From Streptomyces avermitilis MA-4680 = NBRC 14893 (GTDB lineage: Bacteria; Actinomycetota; Actinomycetes; Streptomycetales; Streptomycetaceae), in the NCBI RefSeq assembly GCF_000009765.2, contig NC_003155.5, positions 2,728,001-2,792,000 on the forward strand: 64,000 nt of DNA, given 5' to 3'. Shown in pieces: positions 28,863 to 37,037 of the stretch; position 1 is the stretch's first letter; the number at the start of each line of letters is the position of its first letter. The notes beneath the pieces were generated by a model. The model was not told the DNA's origin, did no database searches, and worked only from the letters and a program-made list of their open reading frames with translations. Both the position numbers and the translations under genes were made by a program.

Positions 28863-30392
28863 ATGGCAGACGATTACCTCGTACGCATCGGCAAGCTCAT
28901 CCGTGACGCCCGGCAGCATCGGGGCTGGACTCAGGCGCAGCTCGCCGAGGCGCTCGGCACCAGTCAGAGCGCCGTCAATCGCATCGAGCGCGGCAATCAA
29001 AACATCAGCCTTGAGATGATCGCTCGAATCGGTGAAGCCCTGGACAGTGAGATCGTCTCTCTGGGCTACGCGGGTCCCATGCATCTGCGGGTGGTCGGCG
29101 GACGCCGTCTGTCCGGCTCGATCGATGTCAAGACCAGCAAGAACGCATGCGTGGCACTGCTGTGCGCCACGCTCCTCAACCGGGGGCGCACGGTGCTGCG
29201 CCGGGTCGCCCGCATCGAGGAGGTGTACCGCCTTCTGGAGGTGCTCGGCTCCATCGGCGTACGCACCCGGTGGATCAACGACGGCGTCGATCTGGAGATC
29301 GTGCCGCCGGCCGAGCTGGAGATGGAGGCGATCGACGAGGAGGCGGCCCGCCGCACCCGCTCGATCATCATGTTCCTGGGGCCGTTGCTGCACCGCGTGG
29401 ACAGCTTCAAGCTGCCGTACGCGGGCGGCTGCGACCTCGGGACGCGCACCATCGAGCCGCACATGATCGCACTGCGCCGGTTCGGTCTGGAGATCGCCGC
29501 GACCGAGGGTCTCTACCACGCCCAGGTGGATCGGGCGGTCACCCCCGGCCGCCCGATCGTGCTGACCGAGCGCGGCGACACGGTGACCGAGAACGCGCTG
29601 CTCGCCGCCGCCCGCCACGACGGCGTCACGGTCATCCGAAACGCCTCGTCCAACTACATGGTCCAGGACCTCTGCTTCTTCCTGGAGGCCCTGGGCGTAC
29701 GGGTCGAGGGCGTCGGCACCACGACGCTCACCGTGCACGGCGTGCCGAACATCGATGTCGACGTGGACTACTCGCCGTCCGAGGACCCGGTCGAGGCGAT
29801 GAGCCTGCTGGCCGCCGCCGTGGTCACGGAGTCCGAGCTGACGGTGTGCCGGGTGCCGATCGAGTTCCTGGAGATCGAGCTCGCCGTCCTGGAGGAGATG
29901 GGCCTCGACCAGGACCGCTCGGCGGAGTACTTCGCCGACAACGGGCGTACGCGTCTGGTGGACCTGACGGTCCGGCCCTCCAAGCTGGAGGCGCCGATCG
30001 ACAAGATCCACCCGATGCCGTTCCCGGGCCTGAACATCGACAACGTGCCGTTCTTCGCGGCGATCGCGGCCTCCGCCCAGGGCAAGACCCTGATCCACGA
30101 CTGGGTCTACGACAACCGCGCGATCTATCTGACGGACCTCAACCGCCTCGGCGGCCGGTTGCAGTTGCTGGACCCGCACCGGGTCCTGGTCGAGGGGCCG
30201 ACCCGCTGGCGCGCCGCCGAGATGATGTGCCCGCCCGCGCTGCGGCCCGCCGTGGTCGTCCTGCTGGCGATGATGGCGGCCGAGGGCACGTCCGTCCTGC
30301 GGAACGTGTACGTCATCAACCGGGGTTACGAGGATCTGGCCGAGCGTCTCAACACGATCGGCGCGCAGATCGAGATCTTCCGGGACATCTGA
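28863..30392 (+). CDS. UDP-GlcNAc 1-carboxyvinyltransferase (MurA) paralogue with N-terminal XRE HTH
   Basis: A 509-residue fusion. Residues about 5-68 are an XRE helix-turn-helix (TQAQLAEALGTSQSAVNRIE); residues 74-509 are an EPSP-synthase-fold MurA domain. MurA adds enolpyruvate from PEP to UDP-GlcNAc, the first committed step of peptidoglycan synthesis. The conserved Lys-Asn is in VKTSKNACVALL, and Cys190 in AGGCDLGTRTIEPH sits where the catalytic (fosfomycin-target) Cys is expected, so activity seems retained. It corresponds by position to SCO5998, a second MurA. The DNA-binding domain suggests a regulatory enzyme that senses cell-wall precursors, which is inference. Confidence 0.88.
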   Translation: MADDYLVRIGKLIRDARQHRGWTQAQLAEALGTSQSAVNRIERGNQNISLEMIARIGEALDSEIVSLGYAGPMHLRVVGGRRLSGSIDVKTSKNACVALLCATLLNRGRTVLRRVARIEEVYRLLEVLGSIGVRTRWINDGVDLEIVPPAELEMEAIDEEAARRTRSIIMFLGPLLHRVDSFKLPYAGGCDLGTRTIEPHMIALRRFGLEIAATEGLYHAQVDRAVTPGRPIVLTERGDTVTENALLAAARHDGVTVIRNASSNYMVQDLCFFLEALGVRVEGVGTTTLTVHGVPNIDVDVDYSPSEDPVEAMSLLAAAVVTESELTVCRVPIEFLEIELAVLEEMGLDQDRSAEYFADNGRTRLVDLTVRPSKLEAPIDKIHPMPFPGLNIDNVPFFAAIAASAQGKTLIHDWVYDNRAIYLTDLNRLGGRLQLLDPHRVLVEGPTRWRAAEMMCPPALRPAVVVLLAMMAAEGTSVLRNVYVINRGYEDLAERLNTIGAQIEIFRDI

Positions 30393-30441
30393 GCGGCGGG
30401 TGCCGCCGTACCCCATTTGACCTGCTCTGATGCGGGTCTGG
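30377..30441. repeat. Direct repeat copy 1 (3' end of the murA paralogue)
   Basis: The last five codons of the gene plus downstream DNA are repeated at 33549-33613. The first 23 bp are identical (30377-30399 and 33549-33571). The next 42 bp are about 67 percent identical, and similarity ends on both sides after that. Confidence 0.75.
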
Positions 30442-30480
30442 AAGGGGTGCGGCGGCATCTCTGGACTTCTCCGGGACTTT

Positions 30481-30510
30481 GGGCCACCGGGCCACCGGGC
30501 CACCGGGCCA
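30481..30510. repeat. 8-bp tandem repeat
   Basis: GGGCCACC is repeated 3.75 times in the intergenic DNA after the murA paralogue. Confidence 0.8.
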
Positions 30511-30587
30511 GGGAGACGACCGACTCGCCGGCCTCCAACTGCTCGGAGGCGTGGAAGTGGCGCGGGGCACAGTGGCCGTGCTCCCGG

Positions 30588-31262
30588 TTAGCGGCAGGTG
30601 TAGGTGAAGGACGCGGACGTCGTGTGCCGGCTGGGGGACTCGATGACCAGCCGCGCTGTCGCCTTGCTGGTGCCCTTGCCGTGGAAGGTCCACAGCAGGC
30701 GGAGGTGCGTCTCGTCCTGCCCCCTGCCCAACCGCTCTTCGCGCGGGCCCGAGGAGGTTCCGTCACTGCGGTTCCACTCGTAGGTGAACGTGCCGGCCGC
30801 CCCGTTGGTGTTCACCACCGCGACCACCTCGGCTGTTCCGTCACAGCCGAGGACGCTGCTCGTCTGCGCCGTCACCTGAGTGATCCGCAGGTCCGCCGTC
30901 TGCCGTTGCCATAACAACCAGGCCAGCACGATGGCCAGGACGACCGCCGCCAGGCGGTATCTGCGTAGCCGGTGCAGTCGGCCCCAGGGCTCCTGCTGGC
31001 TCTTGCGCTTCGCCGTGCCGCGCCAGACGTCGACGGCGGTGTCCGTCAGCCCCAGGGGCGGGACGCCCGGTCCGAAATGCAGGACGTCGGACTCGGGCGC
31101 GGGCTCGGCGCTGGTCCAGTGGGCGTCGAGGACGGTCGGGACGTAGGTGGCGTCGTCGACGTCTCTGATAGTCGGTTGCACATCCGGGTCCTGCAAGGTC
31201 GGCTCCAGGCCCGGATCCGGTAACTCCCACGGCACCACCGGACGCTCACCGCGGTCCGTCAT
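30588..31262 (-). CDS. Hypothetical membrane-anchored protein
   Basis: A 224-residue protein that I cannot assign. Residues 1-95 are acidic, Pro-rich and Thr-rich, probably cytoplasmic. One transmembrane helix (about 105-120, LAAVVLAIVLAWLLW) is followed by an extracytoplasmic domain of about 100 residues with two Cys (one near the start, one at the C-terminal CR) likely to form a disulfide. The Thr-rich N-terminus (TLQDPDVQPTIRDVDDATYV) looks like a possible phosphorylation region. It starts 49 bp downstream of the Ser/Thr kinase gene on the same strand, so it may be a kinase substrate or partner. Confidence 0.7.
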   Translation of the reverse strand: MTDRGERPVVPWELPDPGLEPTLQDPDVQPTIRDVDDATYVPTVLDAHWTSAEPAPESDVLHFGPGVPPLGLTDTAVDVWRGTAKRKSQQEPWGRLHRLRRYRLAAVVLAIVLAWLLWQRQTADLRITQVTAQTSSVLGCDGTAEVVAVVNTNGAAGTFTYEWNRSDGTSSGPREERLGRGQDETHLRLLWTFHGKGTSKATARLVIESPSRHTTSASFTYTCR

Positions 31263-31310
31263 CCTCGCCCCTCCGTTCGGCTCGCTGTCACAGACCCCGG
31301 TCGACCGACA

Positions 31311-33302
31311 TCAGCCGGGCTCGCCCTCCACGGCCGCCGGATCCCCTTGCCGCGGGGTCACAGCTGACGTCGAACCCGAGCCGGTGCCGGTGCCGGTGCC
31401 GCCGGCGGAGTTGCCGGAGTCGGTGCCGCCCGTTGACGCGGGATCACCGTCGCTGGTCCCCGCGTTCGAGTGGCCGTGCCTCGCATCCGTACCGCCGTTG
31501 TCCGTACCGCCGTTGTCCGTCCCGCCGTTGTCCGTCCCGCCGTTCTCCGTCCCGCCGTTCTCCGTACCGCCGTTCTCCGTACCGCCGTTCTCCGTACCGC
31601 CGTTCTCCGTACCGCCGTTCTCCGTACCGCCGTTCTCCGTACCGCCGTTCTCCGTACCGCCGTTCTCCGTCCCGCCGTTCTCCGTACCGCCGTTCTCCGT
31701 ACCGCCGTTCTCCGTACCGCCGTTCTCCGTACCGCCGTTCTCCGTACCGCCGTTCTCCGTACCGCCGTTCTCCGTACCGCCGTTCTCCGTACCGCCGTTC
31801 TCCGTACCGCCGTTCTCCGTACCGCCGTTCTCCGTACCGCCGTTCTCCGTACCGCCGTTCTCCGTACCGCCGTTCTCCGTACCGCCGTTCTCCGTCCCGC
31901 CGTTCTCCGTCCCGCCGTTCTCCGTCCCGCCGTTCCTCTCGACGGTGTTGTTCCCGTCGTCGGGGGAGTCCGTGCCGCTGTCCCCGGCCCCACCGCCGGA
32001 ACCCGAGTCGGAACGGGTGCCGCCATCGGCGGGCGCGAGGCCGGCGCCTCCGTCTCCGTGGCCGCCACCGCCCTGGGCGCCGGATGTGCCAGCCCTGTCG
32101 GAGTCCGGGTCCGACTCGGCCGTGTCGCCGTGCTCGGTGCCCCGCGCCTCCGTCGCCGAGCCGGTGTCCTTCCGTGCGTCGAGCCTGGTGACGGCCTGGG
32201 CGTGAGCGCCGGCGTGCCCTTCGGCCCCACCCGCCGCCCAGCCGCTGGGCATCAGGCTCAGCAGCCCCACCACCGCCACGGCGGCCGCGCCGGTGAGCAC
32301 ATCGCCCCGCCTGCGCAGCCGACTGCGACGCCGTGCGGTCAACACGGTGCGGGCCAGTTCGGCCGAGGAGCCCACCAGACGGGCGTCCAGGCGTGAGATC
32401 GCCAGCGGCACCAGGGCCGCCGCCACCGCGGCCAGCCGGCTCTGGCCGCGTTCCTCCCAGTCGGGTCCGTACGCGTTCTCCGCCGCCCACTCCAGTTCCC
32501 GCAGGAAGTCGAGGGCACTGGGGGGCCGGAGCGCCGGGTCCTTGGCCATGCCGTGCCGGACCAGCGCGCGTACCTCTTCCGGCACCCTGTCCATCGGCAC
32601 CGGCTCGTCAACGTGCTGGCGCTGGAAGTCCCATGGTTCCGGCCCCTCGAACGGGCGCACGCCGGTCACGCACTCGTAGAGGGTGGCGGTCGCCGCGTAC
32701 ACATCGCCGGCCGGGGTGGCGGCTTCCAATTTCCACTGCTCGGGGGGCATGTACGCACAGGTGCCGCGCAGGTTGTGGCGGTCGCCGGTGCGCGCGGAAA
32801 TTCCGAAGTCCACCAGCTTGGTCTGGCCGTCCCAGTTCACCAGCACGTTTTCGGGCTTGTAGTCGCGGTGCACCACTCCGACGCCGTGCGCGGCGGCGAG
32901 CCCGAGCAGGGACCCTTTCAGCACGACGAGTGCGGCCTCGATGTCGGTGGATCCCTCCTTTTTCAGCAGCGTGCGGAGTGCGGCGCCGTAAACCAGTTCC
33001 ATGACGATTGCCGCGCCCTGCTCGGCTTCGACGTACTCGTAGAGCCGCGTCACATGAGGGGATGTCAGGCCACCGAGAAGCCGGGCCTCGGCTCGCAAGG
33101 CAGTGCGAAATTCCACCTTCGAACACAGTTCCTCGTTGAGGTACTTGATCGCGACGTTCCGGCCGGTCCCGGCATGGCGGGCGATCATCACCCGACCGGC
33201 ACCGCCTTTGCCCAGTTTCTTCAGATCGATATAGCCGGGGACGGTCCATGAATCGTCGCCCCGTTCGACTTTCCACCCGTCACGATCGGTCGCTCCTGCC
33301 AT
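31311..33302 (-). CDS. Membrane Ser/Thr protein kinase with NGGTE pentapeptide repeat tail
   Basis: A 663-residue Hanks-type kinase. The kinase domain covers about 20-275: glycine loop LGKGGAGRV, Lys53 in VAIKYL, catalytic VHRDYKPENVLV, metal-binding VDFGIS, and MPPEQW in the activation segment. A single transmembrane helix lies near 340 (GAAAVAVVGLLSLMPSG). The extracellular part has an acidic Gly-rich stretch followed by 30 tandem pentapeptides (26 NGGTE, 4 NGGTD) and a Gly/Ser/Thr tail. The repeats probably form a flexible wall-spanning stalk, as no ligand domain follows. ATG 33302 has AGGGG 4 nt upstream. It lies in a block bracketed by direct repeats of the murA 3' end. Confidence 0.9.
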   Translation of the reverse strand: MAGATDRDGWKVERGDDSWTVPGYIDLKKLGKGGAGRVMIARHAGTGRNVAIKYLNEELCSKVEFRTALRAEARLLGGLTSPHVTRLYEYVEAEQGAAIVMELVYGAALRTLLKKEGSTDIEAALVVLKGSLLGLAAAHGVGVVHRDYKPENVLVNWDGQTKLVDFGISARTGDRHNLRGTCAYMPPEQWKLEAATPAGDVYAATATLYECVTGVRPFEGPEPWDFQRQHVDEPVPMDRVPEEVRALVRHGMAKDPALRPPSALDFLRELEWAAENAYGPDWEERGQSRLAAVAAALVPLAISRLDARLVGSSAELARTVLTARRRSRLRRRGDVLTGAAAVAVVGLLSLMPSGWAAGGAEGHAGAHAQAVTRLDARKDTGSATEARGTEHGDTAESDPDSDRAGTSGAQGGGGHGDGGAGLAPADGGTRSDSGSGGGAGDSGTDSPDDGNNTVERNGGTENGGTENGGTENGGTENGGTENGGTENGGTENGGTENGGTENGGTENGGTENGGTENGGTENGGTENGGTENGGTENGGTENGGTENGGTENGGTENGGTENGGTENGGTENGGTENGGTENGGTENGGTDNGGTDNGGTDNGGTDARHGHSNAGTSDGDPASTGGTDSGNSAGGTGTGTGSGSTSAVTPRQGDPAAVEGEPG
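31486..31935. repeat. 15-bp minisatellite, 30 copies, inside the kinase gene
   Basis: Thirty contiguous 15-bp units (on the + strand TCCGT[A/C]CCGCCGTT[C/G]) span 450 bp. Units differ at only two positions. The period is a multiple of three, so copy-number changes keep the kinase frame. Confidence 0.97.
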
Positions 33303-33656
33303 ACTTCCCCCTGGCGTTCAGTTGTGCTGGGGATCTCTGGAAGAGACACCCGAGAGGAGATTCTTCCAGCGGGAAAAGATCCAATACAGCAAGAATTTTC
33401 ACAGTTCTGCAACCGTTATCGCTGACGCCAGTTCAAGGAATAGTGACAAGAGTGGCCTTTTGTGCAGCGGATCGGAACTGTGTGGCGGCTGTGGCGATTG
33501 CGGGGCGGTATTCGCCCACCGCAGCAGGTCACGGGACTCACTGGTCCCCTTCCGGGACATCTGAGCGGCGGACGCCACCGCCCCTTGTCCGACCTGCGCG
33601 CATGCGAGTCTGGGGTTCGCGCCCCGCCCGAAGCCGGACACTCCCTCGCCCGGGCG
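33303..33656. other. Intergenic region upstream of the kinase
   Basis: 354 bp without a gene. The half next to the kinase is AT-richer and should carry its promoter. The other half contains the second copy of the murA-end repeat (33549-33613). Confidence 0.55.
33549..33613. repeat. Direct repeat copy 2 (murA 3' end duplicate)
   Basis: Same orientation as 30377-30441; 23 bp identical including codons for FRDI and the stop, then about 67 percent over 42 bp. It is not attached to any coding sequence here. Confidence 0.75.
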
Positions 33657-34247
33657 TCAGCCCCGCCCGTGCTCGGCCGACCAGCCCCGCTCGAGGAGGT
33701 CGAAAGCGCGGCGGATCCGCTCACGGGGGTCCGGGTAGCCCTCGCCGACCCTGGGGGCCTCGAGGGCGAATCGGGCCAGGGCCGCGCAGGCCGCGTCGTC
33801 GTCCGGCGCGCCGATCTCCTCGGCGATGGCGTGGGCCACGGCGGCCTGGTGACGCATCCACATGCGATGGGCGTACGAGCGGAGTACCGGCGTGCCCTCG
33901 ACGAGCGCGCGGAACGCGGCGATACGCGGGTCCTCCAGGTTGGCGCCGGAACGGATGTGCAGGATGCCCTCGCACAGCGCCGCGGGGATCGACCGGCCGG
34001 GAGCCCGGTCACGTACGGCCGACACCAGCGCCGCCTCCTGCTCCGCGTCCTCGTCGAAGACCAGCGCCTCCTTGCTCGGGAAGTGCTTGAAAAGGGTCGT
34101 CGTCGACACATCGGCGGCGTCGGCGATGTCCTTGACGCTGACCTGGTCATAGCCACGCTCAAGGAATAGATCCAGAGCCGCGTCCGCCAGAGCCTTGCGG
34201 GTGGCGGCCTTCTTCCGCTCACGGCGGCCCATCGTCATCTCGTTCAT
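33657..34247 (-). CDS. TetR-family regulator
   Basis: A 196-residue repressor with the N-terminal helix-turn-helix VSVKDIADAADVSTTTLFKHFPSKEALVF (residues about 38-66) and a helical ligand domain. It is divergent from an EmrB/QacA efflux gene 160 bp away, the usual arrangement for a drug-responsive repressor of its pump. Alternative starts at 34238 and 34232 are possible; no start has a strong ribosome site. Confidence 0.88.
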   Translation of the reverse strand: MNEMTMGRRERKKAATRKALADAALDLFLERGYDQVSVKDIADAADVSTTTLFKHFPSKEALVFDEDAEQEAALVSAVRDRAPGRSIPAALCEGILHIRSGANLEDPRIAAFRALVEGTPVLRSYAHRMWMRHQAAVAHAIAEEIGAPDDDAACAALARFALEAPRVGEGYPDPRERIRRAFDLLERGWSAEHGRG

Positions 34248-34265
34248 GACCCAACCCTACCCGCA

Positions 34266-34296
34266 GGTTGCCTCAGTAGAAGAGTTGCCTCGTTGC
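34266..34296. promoter_or_regulatory. Direct repeats in the TetR/MFS divergent promoter
   Basis: GTTGCCTC occurs at 34267-34274 and 34284-34291 (17 bp apart), followed by a third GTTGC at 34292-34296. It is a candidate operator for the divergent TetR protein, although TetR sites are more often palindromic. Confidence 0.4.
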
Positions 34297-34406
34297 ACTT
34301 TTTTATCGAGTGTGGTCTTCTGATGGAGCGCCGCCCGCACCACCGCGGCCCCGCGCCCTTCCTCTTCCCCTCCCCCTCCGTCTCCTGTGAAAGGAGCGAC
34401 TCAGCC

Positions 34407-35975
34407 ATGTCCGCGACTCGTCCCTCCCGGCCCGGCGGCCCGGCCGCCGAGCCGGCCGCCACCCCGCCCAACGTGCGTTGGACGCTGCTCGGCGTGATGC
34501 TCGGAATGCTGCTGGCGATGCTCGACAACACGATCGTCAGCACATCGATGCCGACGATCGTCGGCGACCTGGGCGGCATGGAGCACATCTCCTGGGTGGT
34601 GACCGCCTATGCGCTGGCCACCGCCGTCTCCACCCCCGTATGGGGCAAACTCGGCGACCTCTACAGCCGCAAGCACGCCTTCCTCGCCGCGATCACCGTC
34701 TTCCTGATCGGCTCGGTCGCCTCCGGCGCGGCACAGTCCATGACCCAGCTGATCAGCTTCCGCGTCGTCCAGGGACTGGGTGCCGGCGGCCTGGCCGCGC
34801 TCGCGTTCGCGCTGATCGGCTCCCTGGTGTCGCCGCGCGAGCGCGGCCGCTATCAGGGCATGACCGCCACCGTGATGGCGATCGGCACCGTCGGCGGCCC
34901 GCTCCTGGGCGGCCTCATCACCGGCCACCTGGGATGGCGCTGGTCGTTCTACATCAACCTGCCGCTCGGTCTGGTCACCCTGGTGTGGTGCCAGGTGATG
35001 CTGCGCCTGCCGGTCCAGCGCACCAAGGCGAGGATCGACTGGCTCGGCATCCTCCTGATGACCGTCACGATCAGCGCGGTGGTGCTCGCCGCGACCTGGG
35101 CGGGTACGACGTACGCGTGGGGCTCCTGGCAGATCGTCTCGCTGGCCGTCGTCACCGTGCTCGGCCTGACCGCGTTCATCGCCTCGCAGAAGCGCGCCGT
35201 GGAGCCGGTACTGCCGCTCCGGGTGTTCGACACCGGTAACTTCCGGCTGGCCGGAGTCATGGTCTTCGCCGCCGGCGCGGCCATGTTCGGCGCGACGCTC
35301 TACCTTCCGCTGTTCCAGCAGAGCGTTCAGGGCGCCGACGCGACGAGCTCCGGTCTGCTGCTGTTGCCGATGGTGGTTCCGATCGCCCTGGTCTCCAACA
35401 TCGCGGGCAAGGTCATGTCCCGGACCGGCAAGTACAAGATCTTCCCCATCCTGGGAGCCGGCTTCCTGGCCGTGGGCCTCTTCCTGCTGTCGACCATGGA
35501 CACCGGTACGTCCCGCACCGTCACTTCCTTCTACATGGTGCTGGTCGGTGTCGGGCTCGGGTTCCTGATGCAGATGACCACGACCATCGCGCAGAACAGC
35601 GTCGAGATGCGCGACATGGGTGTCGCGTCTGCGGGCGTCACGCTCTTCCGCACGATCGGCGGCTCGCTGGGCGTGGCCGTGTTCGGCTCGCTGTTCACCC
35701 GGGCCACCGAACACCACCTCCCCTCGGCGGCGTCCGGGAACGCCGACGCCTCGCTCAGCGGCTCCGCCGTGGACCGGCTGCCGCAGGGCGCCAAGGACGC
35801 CTATCTGACCGCGGTCGCCGACGGAACCCAGCAGATCTTCCTGGTCGCCGCGGCCGTCTGCCTCGCCGCTCTTCTCGCCGCGCTCGCGGTCAAGGAGGTC
35901 CCGCTCCGCGGCAAGCCCGTGGCCGCCGAACCCGCGGAGCAGCCCTCGGCAGAGAAGGCGCGGATTTGGCGCTGA
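34407..35975 (+). CDS. MFS drug efflux transporter, DHA2/EmrB-QacA type
   Basis: A 522-residue transporter with 14 predicted transmembrane helices. Motif A is GKLGDLYSRKHA and motif C-like sequence is GGPLLGGLITGHLG; MLDNTIVSTSMPTIVGDLGG is the DHA2 first-helix signature. ATG 34407 has AAGGAG 10 nt upstream. A longer frame to 34293 is unlikely. It is controlled presumably by the divergent TetR. It exports hydrophobic drugs by proton antiport. Confidence 0.9.
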   Translation: MSATRPSRPGGPAAEPAATPPNVRWTLLGVMLGMLLAMLDNTIVSTSMPTIVGDLGGMEHISWVVTAYALATAVSTPVWGKLGDLYSRKHAFLAAITVFLIGSVASGAAQSMTQLISFRVVQGLGAGGLAALAFALIGSLVSPRERGRYQGMTATVMAIGTVGGPLLGGLITGHLGWRWSFYINLPLGLVTLVWCQVMLRLPVQRTKARIDWLGILLMTVTISAVVLAATWAGTTYAWGSWQIVSLAVVTVLGLTAFIASQKRAVEPVLPLRVFDTGNFRLAGVMVFAAGAAMFGATLYLPLFQQSVQGADATSSGLLLLPMVVPIALVSNIAGKVMSRTGKYKIFPILGAGFLAVGLFLLSTMDTGTSRTVTSFYMVLVGVGLGFLMQMTTTIAQNSVEMRDMGVASAGVTLFRTIGGSLGVAVFGSLFTRATEHHLPSAASGNADASLSGSAVDRLPQGAKDAYLTAVADGTQQIFLVAAAVCLAALLAALAVKEVPLRGKPVAAEPAEQPSAEKARIWR

Positions 35976-36240
35976 CGTATGCGAGTTCACGCGGCAGGGC
36001 CCAGGACGTGACGGAGCGGACGGAAGCGGCGGGACGCCGTGCGCCGGTGATCCACGCCTACGCCGCCGACCCGAACGCGACCGGCGACGCGGTGGCGAAG
36101 ACCGTGGCGGGGTCGGCCGGCTCGACATCCTGGTCAACAACGCGGGCGTGCTCCTCTGTGGCCCGCTGCCGGACATCACTCTGGATTAGATCGACCGGAT
36201 CATCGCGGTGAACCCGCGCGCGGCCCTCCCCGGAGCGCAG
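35970..36240 (+). pseudogene. Remnant of a short-chain dehydrogenase/reductase
   Basis: Directly after the MFS gene one frame gives LTYASSRGRAQDV ... AYAADPNATGDAVAKTVA. After a shift near 36110 another frame gives RLDILVNNAGVLLCGPLPD followed by an in-frame TAG and IDRIIAVNPRAAL. This is the middle of an SDR, with the NNAG motif. The N-terminal Rossmann glycine motif and the catalytic Tyr/Lys region are missing. There is at least one frameshift, one stop and truncation at both ends. Confidence 0.75.
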
Positions 36241-36347
36241 GCGAACCCGCGGCCTCCTGCCCACCGGCGCATGCCGGGCGGGCGGACGGCCGGGCTGCCG
36301 GCGAGGCGCGTGTCCCCGTCCGGAGCCGGCCGTCCGCCGGTCGGGAT

Positions 36348-37037
36348 TCAGGTCAGGGCCGCCGGCTTCACGGGCGCGTGTGTGCCGTCGGGGGTCACCA
36401 GGGTCGCGTGGCCGACCATGTGCAGCATGGGCAGGTCGGAGGGGTGGTCGCCGTACGCGTAGCAGTCGGCGGGGTCGATGTGCGGGTGGCGGGCGAGGAG
36501 TTCGCGTGCCAGGACGCGCTTGCCGTCGCCGATCGCGGGCAGGCCCAGGAGTTCGCCGGTCAGGACGCGCCCGCAGCGCTCCAGCCGGGCACCGAGCACG
36601 TACTGCGCCCCGACCTCCTCCGCGACGAGGGGCAGCAGCGGCGGGAACGACCCGGAGACCAGGGCGACGGCCCCGCCCTCGGCCCGGTGCCGGCGCAGGG
36701 CGTCGACCGTGGCGGTGATGTAGAAGTCCGCGGCCCGGCTGCGTTCCCGGTACCAGTGGCGGGCCCGGTCCTCGACCTCGTCGACCGGGCAGCGGCGCCA
36801 GGCCCGGTGGTACTCCCGGTTGGCCTCATCGCGCGGCAGGCCACGAGCCAGCCGCGCGTACAGGTCCGCGAGGAGCTCCTCGGTGCGGCGCGCGCCCTCG
36901 GCCCCGTGCCGGAACTCGAAGTAGTGGCGGAGGAATTCAGGGCCGCTCTTGCAGCGGATGAGGGTCTCGTCCACGTCGCAGAACACCAAGTAGGAGGGCG
37001 AGAGGCTCTTTTGATGGGGTATCAGGTCAGGACTCAC
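36348..37037 (-). CDS. HAD-IB family phosphatase
   Basis: A 229-residue HAD-superfamily hydrolase of subfamily IB (SerB-like). Motif I is VFCDVDETLI, motif II is VALVSGSF, motif III uses the Lys in GDGKRVLA, and motif IV is YGDHPSDLPML. It should hydrolyse a small phosphate ester. It starts at GTG 37037, overlapping the end of the flavin monooxygenase gene by 11 bp, so the two are coupled and this belongs to the biosynthetic cluster. A role in removing a phosphate from a pathway intermediate is inference. Confidence 0.82.
   Translation of the reverse strand: MSPDLIPHQKSLSPSYLVFCDVDETLIRCKSGPEFLRHYFEFRHGAEGARRTEELLADLYARLARGLPRDEANREYHRAWRRCPVDEVEDRARHWYRERSRAADFYITATVDALRRHRAEGGAVALVSGSFPPLLPLVAEEVGAQYVLGARLERCGRVLTGELLGLPAIGDGKRVLARELLARHPHIDPADCYAYGDHPSDLPMLHMVGHATLVTPDGTHAPVKPAALT

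Noticed and set aside
31486..31935. Possible CRISPR array
   Set aside because: The repeat is contiguous with a 15-bp period and no unique spacers, inside a coding gene.
31147..32205. Plus-strand frames encoding PPFSV, SRRSPYR or LRTAV repeats
   Set aside because: They are the other readings of the 15-bp minisatellite. The minus-strand frame has a complete kinase domain, correct start and ribosome site.
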